NCBI GenBank assembly: GCA_035582835.1
Contig: JAYKAV010003081.1
Location: 361,796-425,795, forward strand
Direction of reading: 5' to 3'
DNA length: 64,000 bases
Source of the DNA: Phoebastria nigripes
Taxonomy: Eukaryota; Chordata; Aves; Procellariiformes; Diomedeidae
Made by a program: the position numbers and the translations under genes. Positions 33,281 through 52,565 of the stretch are shown here, in pieces (the first letter of the stretch is position 1; each line of letters opens with the position of its first letter). The notes beneath the pieces are model-generated. The model was given only the letters and a program-made list of their open reading frames with translations, was not told where the DNA came from and searched no databases.

Positions 33281-36200
33281 CTGCCCTGCTGTTTAAGCGA
33301 TGCTTTCCATCACCTATTCTGATCCCTTTTCTGGGAGCTAGATTTTTTGTCTCTTATGTGTCAGGAAGCTCTCCGCTGCTCATTCCAGCAAAATCTCTGT
33401 GTCTGCTCAGTCTTAAACCTGGAAACTTCTTGGGGGTGTGTGGAGGATAAAGGAAGGGGAGGGTAATATCTACCATCTTTTTACCACACAGGCCTTGGGT
33501 CCCCCCTCCCTCTCCCTTGCTAGGTGATAGGCAAAGGACAGTGCAGCGGTGTGAAGATGATATCCATGTTGCTTACCACATCTGGAAGGTGGTTATCTAC
33601 CAGGATCATGAGGGCTGTAAAGAGAAAAGGAGGGAAGAGGTCTGAGGGATACACTGCAATTCCCAGGCCAACCTGCTTCAAGCATCTGGAAATTCAGTAA
33701 GAACAGATTTTCTTGTGGTATTTCTTCAGCTCAGGTTGGAGTGCTGTCTGGAAATAGGAAAGTAATAAAGCTTATGCAAACATTCCAGTAATACAAAGAG
33801 AGGTTTGGTTCAACAGTGGTAATGAAAGGGGCATGTATTTGGACTCTTACTTTATTCAGTTTGGCTTGCCCTTTTTTACCAATTGAGTGTTGATTGACAT
33901 ATGCTTGTTTGCCCAGTAAGAGTTAAATAGAGATCACCTAATCTTTTTCATAGCAGCTGCTTTTTAAAAAATAGGAGATAATAGTGACTTCTGTGTAGTA
34001 TTAGAGTTAGATACATCTGAGCCGGTGACCTAGGCATGAAAAATACCTAGTCCATTTACCAGGATGGTGAGCCATTTAGTGTCTTAAATCTCCACACTAA
34101 AGTCTTTTCCTGACTTCCAAGATCACTGGTAATTATCTGTTTACTCAATAAAAATAAGCTAAAGATTGTTTTGGACACTTACTCACAGGGGATCTGGCAC
34201 TGGTGCATTGTATATAAATTTACCATNTGTGCCAAGAAGTCTGGCAATTGTTCTTGGTATGGACTTAAACACATACCACAGTGCACCTGAATATGATGTA
34301 TCATGTCAAAACCAAGTAGAGAATCTTTCCTGATAGGGTCCATGCAAACATGCTTTTCTTCTAAGTGTCATCCTGCATCATGGGCCAGAGGACAGCATTT
34401 TAGTCAAGATTGCCCCTTCCCTTGGAGTTCTTCATAAACAGGTTCTCTCCTGCACAAACCTAATTAATTAAAAATGCAGGCCCTTTCTTGGTGTGTGTGG
34501 TTTATTGTCTGAGTTCAAGGTGTGATATTTATTGGCTTTGACATCTGTGCTATTTCGAATCTTGGAGCAAGCTACATTCTAGTCATTAAAATATTTCAAA
34601 ACCATGGTTATAAATCAAAGTAAATGACAGTTCAAAAATAGGCACAGATGAAATAGGTGTGTTGTTCTATCCTGGGCACAGCCCATCATTATTTCCTTTC
34701 CACTGCAGCTGGCCAACTTGCTAATTTAATTACTTTCTTTTTCGTCTTTCCCCAAAGAGTGAAATCTATCAAAAGAACAAGGTTGCTCAAAGGATCTCTC
34801 TCTCCAAAGCTAACAGAACTAAGTGGGTTTCTTTTACAATGGGAAAGTGATAGCTTAGCTGCAGAGCTCATGGCAGAGTTGTGGGGGCCAAAGCAGAGGC
34901 TTAAATGTTGTCCTGCACCTACACACAGGTGCTGCTATGTACGTTAGCCTAACGTGTCTCCTCTGTACCCCCGTAGCCAGAGTTAATACTGATCTGTTTT
35001 AATACTTAACAAGTAAAAAGGTGCATCAAAACATACCATTTCTTGAAACCACTGATAATGTGCATCTTTTTATCAGTTCAGAGATGAGTGAATGTAATTT
35101 CAGCCTACTTTATATGCAATGAATTAATTTTGTATATGGATAAAGGAAGGCATAAATGCAAACCGCTTAAAGCTGCATGTTATTCAGTGAGTCATATTCC
35201 CACTTCTGAGGTTCAAAAATACATATATCCATTCAGTGTTGTTCAGTTTATTACTCCTTAGCCTCTACGGAAATGGTTCTCTAAAACCACTGCATAGATA
35301 AATGCATACCACTCTCATGATAATTTAAGTCTGTCTGTATTCAGACATGAGAGGAAGACCTCAATTCTCCTGAGATTTCTGCTCAGTTTCCAGACCAGAG
35401 AAGCTCAAGGGCATTTTTCTACAAAACTTAGTGCAATACCATCTTGTTTGTTATCAGCTCTCAGGAGGCAGCTATTATTATTCTTAACAAAGGAATGTGG
35501 AAAATCAGTTTTCCAGATCATTTTAAAATTACCTCTTCAATAACATCTCTCCTGAAATATCTCTGTTCCCAGTTTTCTTAACTGGCTGGATGTTTCAGAA
35601 AGGGCTTAGGACCTAAATGCTAATTTCTGAACGCGTGTTTAAATAGTTTTTGTAACTGCTGTGCTGAAACTTGTTTTTGTTGGAAGTGGCATTCAGAGTA
35701 GGGGAGAATGGGCACACTTCATGACAACTGTTACCTACAGAAGTATTATCAATGCCTGGGAGAAGATGTGTTTTGCAAGTTTAGACCTAGGATGGGATCT
35801 CTAATGAGAGGAGTTTAGTCTAGTCCACTGTGAATAGGGCTCCACAGGATTACAAATGCATCACAAGCCCTGAGGCTCATTTGCCATTTGAAGCCATGCT
35901 AACAAGACTTTGCTACCCCCTTTGCCTCCCTCTTTTTTCATACACCTCCACTTAATGGTGGAAAAGACCAGGTTAGTCATTTAAGGTCTGAACAACGGCC
36001 TAACAAAATCACTATGGCTTCCTCAGGCTTTGGAGCAGTTTTTAATTCCACATCCATCTGCCAGTCCTTAGAGTTTTCCTCGAAACTTTTGCCCAATCCA
36101 GTTTGAAATAGCTAAGGCATCTGTACAATAATACACACAAGACATATGCATTGCTTAATCTAAATTAAACCAAAATTCTTTCAGTCTTCATCACTGATGC

Positions 36201-39200
36201 ACCATGTGCTAGAATAGAAAATAAGATTGTGCCTGGAGACTGCTGGAAAACACACTTTTCTTAAAAAGACTCAGGATCCTGTCAGTTAAAACTCAGTGAA
36301 GAAAATCTCCAACTGCTTGCCTTTAGGAACCTCTGTGTGATGTTGGAGCAAGAAGCTGCAAACAGTAGCTGCCAACCTGGCTGGGATTCCTAGAGCAATC
36401 TCCTGAGATCAGTGCTCTGACAGGTCACATCCTCTGTCTGGCACCACCATTCCCTATTTTCATTAATACTTTCTTTTCCATTTTTTCTTTGTTCTTCTCA
36501 CTTGAGCCAAAAGAAACAAGAGGGCAGTAAAGCACAATTTTAGCTGAATATGAGTTTTATCATTTTACCACTGCATTACACCACTTACCAAGTATTTAGG
36601 TTCTGTTCTGTTAGGAAAAAAACACATGTCGGGATTTAAAGGAAGGCTGTGCTAAGCTTTAGCACACAGACTATAAAGTGTACATGTGAATTATTATTCC
36701 TTCAGTCTAAGCAAATCCATATGATATTATGACTTCATATAGTCTTCACCAGTTCCTCGTACAACTCTCAGTGGAAAACGTCGTCTCTTTTCAAATCTTT
36801 GTCCCTTTATCCAAACTAGACTTTTTAACAGCTCAAAAATAATTGTAAAACCAAAAATGTCAGTGAAATGCTGTTTCTCACAAAGCAGAGAAATTAACAT
36901 TTGAGACCAGCTACTTAAATGGCAAAGCTAAACAGAGAGCTACAGCTAGGTCATAAAGAGGCATATTTAGTGTAATCTCATTGAGATCCATTTTTAATTC
37001 CTTTACCTTTTATTGAGAGTGGTCAGCCTGATGGCACCCAGACCTAAACCTTCATTTCCTTATCTGTCTTCCCCAGCCCAGCCTGGTAGGTAGCCATTCT
37101 GCAGAGCCAGATGCCTTTCTGCCTGCACCGAAGTTCATGGACTGCAACTGTGCATGAGGCTGGGAAGGTGTTTACACTGAAATATTCATTTAGAAGACTG
37201 ATGTGGGCAATCTATTCCACAGCGACCATTGTAATTGGAACCACGGTGTACAGAGAAAGATGGTACAGAAAAATCTATCTAACTACTGTGTGTTGCTGAA
37301 ATGGAGTCCTCCTCTTCCTCCCTGCCAGTGTGTTCCCACCAATTTCTTTGACCTGGCATGCGTGTTTGTTGGACCTTTTGGTCGTGAGCTGGTTCCAGAA
37401 GCCAAATTAGGATGAAGCTAGCCCTGAAAAACCAGGTATGTGCCCTTATGCCAGTTATATCCCAGAAACTGGGTCACCATGGGATAAGACAAATTGCTGC
37501 CCAAAGGAAGGGTGTGGGGGGAACACAAAGTGGTAAAGAGGAGGGAATGAGTTTTGCTCATTTGACGCCAGCTTGCTGTTAAGTTAGCTAAGTTAGCTAT
37601 GAAACTGTCCTCCCTCAGGGAGATTCAGCCCACGTCCCAACCAGTCTCCACAGGCTGCCTGATGCAAAGAAACAGGCAGTTCCAGGGCATGCTTCGTCTC
37701 ATCCCAAAGTTCGGATCTAAAGTAGGGCAGATGATCCATGCTCAAACGGTGCCTTTTGCTGCCCACTCACTGTAAGGAAAGCAGAGGGTGACTTCCCTCA
37801 GCTGTACCCCTCTGCATTAACACTGTCCAGTTGAGGCAAGTCCCACCCATAACATTTCAGATCATGACGAAGACCACAAAGTAGCTCAGGAAAGGGAAGG
37901 ATTTTAATAAAATTAACTCAACACCACTGAAGGCCAGAGGTACTTTGGAGTTGGTTTTGTACTTGGCCCAAATGCTTGATGTTGTCATGGAGAGAGAGCC
38001 ACTAGAGGACTGAGGACAACCATCTGCTGGAGCAGTCTCACCCACCTCCCTGGCTGTTCCTGTGACAGTGCAGGGGCAGGGTTGGTGCTAAAGATTGGAC
38101 TATGTCATGCCATACCACCCACAGCAGCTCCTTTGCCTGACAGACTAACATGAATGGAAGGATAGGAAATAAAAGTTACCAAGAGGCAACTGACCCAGAG
38201 CTCAGTTCAATCACCTCAAGGTAACTTCCCAGGAGGGGAAGAGCGTTGAGAAGTGTAACTTACAGGCAGAGTTTCTTCAAGCCATAGGGCAAAAAGAGCT
38301 GGCTTCTGGCATTCAGGAAACTGATTCTCATCATTGAAGTGACAGTGACAGAAATACTGTGACTTCCTCTCTCCTCCTGTTGGGATAAAGGGAAATTACT
38401 ACTTTAGAGCAGGCAGGGGGAGTTTGTCCTGAATCGGTCTGATGGTTACGTGGTTGTGACTGTGTCTAAGGGATCAGATGGAAATGTCAGAAGAAAAAAG
38501 ACTGTACAATGTTTTCTAAATCACTAAACAGTGTTGAGAGAGATTGATAGCACACAGTTTATCATTTGAAAGAAAAGATATAATTTTATAGCCTTCCAGC
38601 ACTTGGCCAGGCCAGCTGGGGAAACAGGACAGATGGAGAAATAGAAGGTCCTTACACAGGCAAGACAAGACAAGACAGTATTTTATAAAACAAATAGCAG
38701 TACAAACCCAGCAAATCTGATACCATTTTTTGAGATCAGTGGTGTTTGAGAGACCACAGAATGAGACCATTATTGTGAACACCACGCGTTATGAATCATC
38801 TCTGCCAATAATAATATGGTATCAAGTACAAGTATCCACTCTTGCCATAAAAAAAAAATAAAACCAGCATAAACAAATGGCAAAGTAATGATAATAATTT
38901 GCAGACATAAATTAGAGATGAGAAAGCATTTGCCACCCCTCAGCTCATCTGCAACCATGCAGGATTGCTCCCAATGCTATGATCACTAGTTATGTGTCCA
39001 GGCTAGAGCTGGCCAGAAATAAATGTTTTCTTATCTCATGAATGTTTTTGAGAAAGGAGAGTTGCAATTCCTATGCTTCANCAAGACAAATCCTTTTAAA
39101 TACAGAGTCTGACTACAGCCCAAACTGTTGGCACACTCAGCTGCAAGGTGTTCTCCTGTTCTCTCTAAATTTAACCAGAAATTTCAATCTGGAGCAGAGA

Positions 39201-39284
39201 AATTATTTCCTAAATAGAGGGCAAGGAGGGAATAATCTTTTCCCTGTACACCCAGCTCCTGGCAATTAGCAATTTAGAGAATTC
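33281..39284. other. Mostly AT-rich sequence, no confirmed gene
   Basis: No gene or repeat family recognised over 6 kb. Moderately GC-rich parts occur at 37010-37440 and 37600-38110; their frames (for example 37111-37299) are short and unsupported. GTTAGCTAAGTTAGCT at about 37580-37597 and CAAGACAAGACAAGACA near 38663-38679 are trivial short repeats. Single Ns lie at 34227 and 39081. Confidence 0.5.
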
Positions 39285-39480
39285 CTGAGGCAGAGGTTGG
39301 ATCTGAACTAACAGGTTTAATACTCCCCAGTGAGCCTAACCTTCACAAATTTGTCTAATCCCTCTCTTGATGTTTTTGGCTTCCACCACATTCTCTGGCC
39401 AAGAGTACCTCAGTTAGTTAAGTGCCATGTGAAAAGGTACTCTTTCTGTTTGATTTAGATTTGATTCCCAATCTTTTCTT
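39285..39480 (-). mobile_element. Ancient CR1/L3-like LINE, C-terminal ORF remnant
   Basis: Read on the minus strand, the segment preserves VVEAKNIKRG followed after a frameshift by LDKFVK, the ancestral form of the CR1 C-terminal FFT..V..WN.LP..VVEA..L..F motif. On the plus strand it reads GTCTAATCCCTCT, GGCTTCCACCACATTCTCTG, GTGAAAAGGTACTCTTTCTG. It is much older than the other CR1 copies in the window. Confidence 0.6.
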
Positions 39481-40046
39481 TTAAGACAAGCATTCCTCAT
39501 TCCATTTCTCTGCAGCCTTCATGATTATTCTGCTTCAGTCATGCCTTTTCTATACCAAACAGTCATTCTACATGTGAAATCTACAGAAGGCATTCATACC
39601 TTGGGCTGCCCTTGGCACTTATCTGCAGTTTTCAAAGTTCTAGCCGATATATTTTCTCCTGTGTTACTACAAATGCACACTAAGTGTGCGTTACTTAAGA
39701 CACAGGCACACTATAGCCTTGTTTACTGGCAGGATGATATTTTCTGTTTGTTTCCTAATAATTTATGTTTGCCTTTTTGACCACCACTGAATGTGGGGAT
39801 GATGTTTTCGGAGGACTATCCACAGTGAGACCTCCCTCCTAATGGTAAAAGGTCATGTAACACCCCACTTAGAAGTATTTTTCCCGTGTACATCATACCG
39901 CATACCTAAATGCTGAATTTCACCTGCTATTAAAAATGTAAATACCTGAATCTGTTCCATTGGAGTGCGAATCCTAAAAAGAGACTGTTAAATACACTTT
40001 CAAGCACCTAAGCTCCTACCTTTGCCAAAGATATCCCAGGTACTAA
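39481..40046. other. No gene seen
   Basis: Ordinary sequence. A 79-codon frame at 39541-39780 has no supporting features. Confidence 0.5.
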
Positions 40047-40120
40047 CTCTCTTTCTTTTTTCTTTTTTTCTTTTTTCTTTTTTCTTTTTTTCTTTTTTCT
40101 TTTTTCTTTTTTCTTTTTTC

Positions 40121-40154
<34 letters not shown>

Positions 40155-40156
40155 CT
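40047..40156 (+). repeat. 110-nt purine-free polypyrimidine tract
   Basis: One hundred and ten bases contain only C and T. Units are mainly TTTTTTC with some TTTTTTTC, changing to CTTTT pentamers over the last 20-25 bases, and the tract stops sharply at GGGGG. This is an expanded microsatellite with strong potential for triplex (H-DNA) formation. Confidence 0.95.
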
Positions 40157-47034
<6,878 letters not shown>

Positions 47035-47094
47035 AGTCCAAAGCCCAAGGATATCAATTTAAATAATTCAATACATTTCAGAGAACTTTGGATC
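47035..47094. repeat. Palindromic MITE-like relic (GATCCAAAGCCC type)
   Basis: TCCAAAGCCC at the left and CTTTGGATC at the right are inverted ends of a 60-bp segment. It aligns without gaps, at roughly two thirds identity, to a palindromic amniote repeat I recall as GATCCAAAGCCCATTG...GGGCTTTGGATC. The spacing of the two ends matches exactly, which is the strongest support. Confidence 0.5.
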
Positions 47095-49020
47095 TAGACT
47101 CAGATTTAGCCCAGACTGTATAAATATATCAGAGAAAAACATTTTATTTTAGATTTTTTTTTTATTTTTGCTATTTTATCAAAAATCCAATACTAATTTC
47201 TTTTTTATTTAAGAGAAGATATAATTTTTCAGAGAACTCAATTTTAAAGCTGTGAAATTAAACAGTTTTATAGGATAAAGCTGTCCTAACAGTAAGCTTG
47301 CATAGCAAAATATTTAGATTTTCTAATTCACTATACATTCACTCATGCACAGTAAAGAATACCTTATTCAGCAAAACTGTCCTACTAAAATAATGAGTAA
47401 GGTGATATACAGAAGGATATACAATGTAGCCTGCAAATTTTGGCAAAATGGCAGAAGGTCTATTTTCTCTTTTCTACTCCTTCCTTCATCTTCATATTTA
47501 AATCACTCCTGAATTAATTTAAGCCAGCTGGAAAGGTTTTTAATACTGCTGTAGAAAAATAAGTTTAGGCACACAAATGTGCATTTAAATGAAGATATAA
47601 GTCACCCAAGTTTTCATAATAAACTAACTGTGTAGTCACCCACCTCCAGAACAACCTCTTAGATAATATAGTGTATATAGAGAGATAGATTAAAGGAATT
47701 GGAGTATCTTAAAATCACACCTCAGCATTTTTGTGTATCAGTAAACATTTCTTTATCAGTTTTGGCTGAGACTTGGAGGGTATTGTCATAGTATATACTG
47801 TTCAATCTCCTGTACAGGCAAGCGTAGCAGATAATGAAAACCAAAATGAAGTCTTTTCTGTTGAATATTCAGGCCTCATTTTCTAAAGCTCTTTGGAAGG
47901 AATGCTTAATTTTACAGTGTGAGAAATAGGCTATGAGCCACTGCTCAGAGATAAACTTATTACCCATTAGGTAGGTATATTAGTGTCAGGAGCTGGTCAT
48001 AGAGTTCCTATTGTAAGACTAAAGTGAGATTAAATGAAAAGACATTGAGAAGAAAAATAAGACTTCTACATCTTCTTGAAGAATTTTTAAATTGGTATGC
48101 CTCTGAAAAGTAATTAATTTGTAGTGGAACTCAGAGCACTGGCCATTTTTACTAGTGAAAATGAGAAGCTCTTATCTAAGTCCTTGTCCACTGTTTACAA
48201 GTACAGAATTTAATATCATTTATAAACATTGTTTCTGACTCAATTTAGATCAGATTTTAATAGTTGAACAATTTAAAATGCAATCAAGGTAACTACCAAT
48301 GCCTTATAACCTNATGCTTCTAAACAGAAGCCTTGGTCCCAATGTCTCCATCTACAATGTTTGAATGCAATGTCCATGCTTGAATGTAAAGGTTGGAACT
48401 GTGGAAAGAAAGACCTCTTCTTGAGGTCTGATACTCTTCAGAGCTTTAAACCTACATCTTTGCCTCGTTGGTGTCTCTTTGCATAGCAGAGAATAAAATC
48501 TGTAATATGAATATTTGTAGTGTAATAATCCCAGTTGCATAACATTCATTTTTTTACTCAGTTTGTGCTTCTTTCTTGGTATATCCAATGGAGTGTCATC
48601 ATCAAATTTATTTTGTTAGACAGAGTCTCACTGTCAAAGTAATTATAAGGATTAGAAACAGCAGAAGCACCATGATCTCAGAATAAGAGATATTGAGATA
48701 TTTTCCACATGGTTTATTAAATACTTGGCTGATGGATCATTCCGAAGGTATCTAATTAAACTCAAAAATCAGCATAAAATGTGAATAACCTGCAAACTCA
48801 TTGCTACAAGACAGATGTTAAAAAAACAATGACAACCATTCCAGAATAATAGACTGATGAATTATTGTGGTGTGGCTTTGATTTTTCCACTGTTGGCTGC
48901 CACTTTAAAATCTAAACACAATCAAAGATAGGTTTCTCAAAAGTGTAAAGATTATCCTCCCTTGGTACACTACTTTTGGCTGGTGAATACCTCAATCTGT
49001 TTCTCCATGCACTTTAAGAA
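47095..49020. other. Very AT-rich sequence, no gene seen
   Basis: Nothing recognised. A short T run lies near 47153-47162 and a single N at 48313. Confidence 0.55.
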
Positions 49021-49077
49021 AAAAACAAAACCAAACAGAACAAACAAACAAACAAACAAACCCACAAAAAAACCAAA
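49021..49077 (+). repeat. A-rich (CAAA)n microsatellite
   Basis: Five or so CAAA units at the centre (about 49043-49061) are flanked by irregular AAAAC/CCAAA sequence. Confidence 0.85.
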
Positions 49078-51079
49078 GGACTTTATGTCAAGGATCATTC
49101 ATAGATACTGAGGTTTCATTTAACATCTCACAGGAAATAAGCCATGCAGTAACAGGCATATAGGATCATGACACAACATCTTAAGTGTCGGTGTTGGCAC
49201 TGATTGAAAAAAAATTAGATAAGTAGAATTTAAGGGAAGATGAATGTCAGTTAAAAACAAGAGAACAGCCCTTTATGGTACCTCTTCTGATTGCAGTGTG
49301 CTGTAGCCTTACATCTAGCTTTATGAAAGGACTAGGTGCAGCTGTGTTGTCCTAAAACATCAGAGAGAGAAAAAATGCTGTGGAAAGACACATTTTTCCC
49401 CATTCTACTTGTTTCTCAAGGAAGCAGCATCCCTAATCAAGTCAGAAGCAGATTAAAAACTAGAAAAAACACTTGGAAAAAAAAGCTACTCCCCCTCTCT
49501 AAAGAAATTTCTAATATAAATTGTCATGTTTTCCTTCTTTCCTCCCTTCATGTCAAATTTCAAACATTTGGCCAAAAGTTAAAACTATTTTTCTGAAAAG
49601 CGAGATATTGTGGGTTGTGATGCATTTATGAACCTTACTTGCTGCATAACGTTTTAGATCCAGGTATTGTAAAGTGATAAAAATACCACTTTTACAGAGA
49701 AGGAATCAAGCTACTGTTCAGTACTGAGCAATCTGCAGAAAAATCCATTAGCTCCTTAATGTTTCCTGCTGAAAATGACTCTTTGTGTATCTGGCTAATC
49801 AGCAGAATCAAGTTAGCAGGAAGCAAACACTTTACATATGGCAGCTGTAATAAGCGTTAAGAACCTAACAATATTTATGAATAAAGTGGAAACCCATATG
49901 GCCAACAGGTGTACATTCAGAGATACAAATATGAAAAGTATCACGCAAGAGAAGCATTTCTATCACAAAGACAGTGAATGATCAAAGACAGTGCTGCTCA
50001 TCAGAAGGCCAAGGACACTCACTGATGAGACACAAACTAATCAATATATGCCAGAAGGGTAATTAGATTACTCAAACTGGAAAGGAGCATAGTGACAGAA
50101 GAAAAGATAAGCTTTTTTGTTGCCTGCAAAGTGTTTCTGATAGATGCTAAGACATCAGTTAGCTTTTGCAATATAGGATCTCCTTGTTAAAGCTGGATGT
50201 CACTACTGCTGAACAGAAAGAGCAGGGACTGGGAAGCCTCATCCCAGATGATGATTACCCCTGTTCTTTGAGCACTCTCTTCCATCACAAAATCATACAC
50301 AAAACCATGGATTTGGCCATACATAAAATTAGATCAGTCAAATCTGCAACATGTCAAGNCTCAGGCCGTATTTCCAAGATGTAAAGGTACTCCAAGCAGC
50401 AGATATCAGCCACAACCACAGTCTTTGTCAAACTGGAAGTACAACCGAGAAAGATCAATACTGAACAGAGATCAGCAAAGAAAATCAACAGTGCAAAATT
50501 GAAAGCAAAAGAGCAAATACAAGAAATTGTAGCTGAATCTGAGGAACAGATTAGATAAATCTTCAGAAGCACAGGAAAGAGAGACTGAACTCAAACTGAA
50601 AGGAAATGGACAGCAGACACACCCAATATGATTTAAGCTACAGTGGTGGCAGCCAGATATTAGCATAAGAAGAGTACAAGCTGAAAAAAACAAGAGATGC
50701 AGTGCTTCACTGAGGAAAGAAGAACACTGAAATGAAAAGCCCATAATACAGAGGCCTTTGGAGTATTAGAGAAAGCCACAGAGGAGTGTAAGAAGGCAAG
50801 CAAGCAAAGCAGGGGCAAGAAATATGAAGACAGATGGAATCATGCTGAAAACCTCGTGGTTGAAACTGAAGTTGTGGCTACATTAGGAAACTCGGTGTGG
50901 AAATTCAAGATGGTATTAGTCCAACAGTGACATCACAGGTAGATGCTATGTCAAGTCAGAAGAATAACAAAACAGTCAGAAGCAATTCACATCAGAATTG
51001 CTAAATGCACTTGCTTCCATCATCATCACCTAGATGAAATTAACAGATTTTACCAATGAAATCTGGGGTAAAAAGAAAG
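49078..51079. other. No confirmed gene; A/G-rich plus strand near the CR1
   Basis: From about 50370 to 51060 the plus strand is A-rich and T-poor with no typical intron character. Short translated pieces look protein-like but are broken by many stops. It may be an old degraded retroelement or retroposed sequence that the CR1 at 51080 landed in; this is inference. A single N lies at 50359. Confidence 0.35.
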
Positions 51080-52565
51080 AAAAGCCCCTCTCCATCGTAT
51101 TTGAAAAGTCGTGGAAGTCAGGTGAAGTCGACAGTGACTGGAAAAAGGGAAACATCATGTCCATTTTTAAAAAGGGTAAAAAGGAGGACCCTGGGAACTA
51201 CCAACCAGTCAGCCTCAACTTTGTGCCCAGTAAGATCATGGAACAGATCCTGCTGGAAGACATGTCAAAACATATGGAAGGCAGGAAGGTGATTAGAGAC
51301 AGCCAACATGGCTCCACCAAGGGCAAGTTGTGCCTGACTGATCTAGTGGCCTTCTACGATGGAGTGACTACATCAGTGGACAAGGGAAGAGCTAAAGATT
51401 TCATCTATGTAGACTTCTGTAAGACCTTTGATACAGTCCCCCACAACATTCTTGCCTCTAAATTGGAGAGGTATGGGTTTGACAGATGGACTGTTAGATT
51501 AATAAGGAATTGACTGGATGGCTGTGTCCAAAAGGTTATAGTCAATGGCTCAATGTCCAAGTGGAAACCGTAATGAGTGGTGTCCCTCAAGAGTCTGTGC
51601 TGGGACCAGTACTATTTCATATTTTCATCAACGACATAGACAGTGGGATTGAATGCACCCTCACCAAGTTTGCAGGCGATACAAAGCTGAGTGGTGCAGT
51701 TGATTCCNTAAAGGGAAGAAATGCCATCCAGAGGGACCTTGACAGGCTTGAGGAGTGGGCCTGTAAGAACCTCATGAAGTTCAACAAGGCCAAGTGCAAG
51801 GTCCTGCACCTGGGTTGGGGCAATCCCCAGTATCATTACAGACTGTGGGATGAATGAATTGAGAGCAGCCCTTAGGAGAAAGACTTGGGGATACTGGTGG
51901 ATGAAAAATTGGACATGGGCCGGCAGTGTGCACTTGCAGCCCAGAAAGTCAATTGTATCCTGGGCTGCATCAAAAGAAGCGTGGCCAGCAGGTCGAGGGA
52001 GGCGATTCTCCCCCTCTACTCTGCTCTCTTGAGAGCTCACCTGGAGTACTGCGTCCAGCTCTGGGGTCCCGCACAAGAAAGACATGGACCTGTTAGAGTG
52101 GGTCCTGAGGAGGGCCATGAAAATGATCTGAATGCTGGAATACCTTTCCTATGAAGAAAGGCTGAGAGGGTTGGGGTTGTTCAGCCTGGAGAAGAGAAGG
52201 CTCTGGAAAGGCCTTATTGCAGCCTTTCAATATATAAAGGCAGCTTATAAGAAAGATGGAGAGAGACTTTTTACCAAAGCCTGTAGTGACAGGACAAGGA
52301 GAAACCATTTTAAACTGAATGAGGGTAGGTTTAGATGGAACATAAGGAAGAATTTTTTTATCATGAGGATGGTAAGACACTGGAATAGGTTGCTCAGAGA
52401 AGTTCTGGATGTCCCATCATTGGAAGTGTTCAAGGTCAGGTTGGATGGGGCTTTGAGCAACCTGATCTAGTGAAAGATGTCCCTGCCCATGGCAGGGGGG
52501 TGAACTGGATGATCTTTGAAGGTCCCTTCCAACCAGAACCATTCTATGATCCTATGATTCTATGA
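51080..52565 (+). mobile_element. CR1 LINE, 5'-truncated, about 1.5 kb
   Basis: The longest gap-free CR1 in the window, in sense orientation. It carries most of the reverse transcriptase domain, the C-terminal region, the 3' UTR (GATGTCCCTGCCCATGGCAG and GGTCCCTTCCAACC) and an ATTCTATGATCCTATGATT tail. Many CpG-type substitutions and several frame breaks show it is older than 21134-22641. It serves as an internal ruler for the gapped copy. The exact 5' junction is uncertain within about 50 bp. Confidence 0.95.
51085..52470 (+). pseudogene. CR1 reverse transcriptase remnant, multiply disrupted
   Basis: RT blocks in order: [119 protein letters not shown] and [19 protein letters not shown]. The expected FADD catalytic motif reads FAGD at 51669-51680, so the first of the paired metal-binding Asp residues is lost. 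Other lesions are a TGA at 51511-51513, a base deletion near 51570, an N at 51708, a TGA at 51855-51857, a TAG soon after, and a frameshift near 52070. It cannot encode an active enzyme. Confidence 0.93.
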
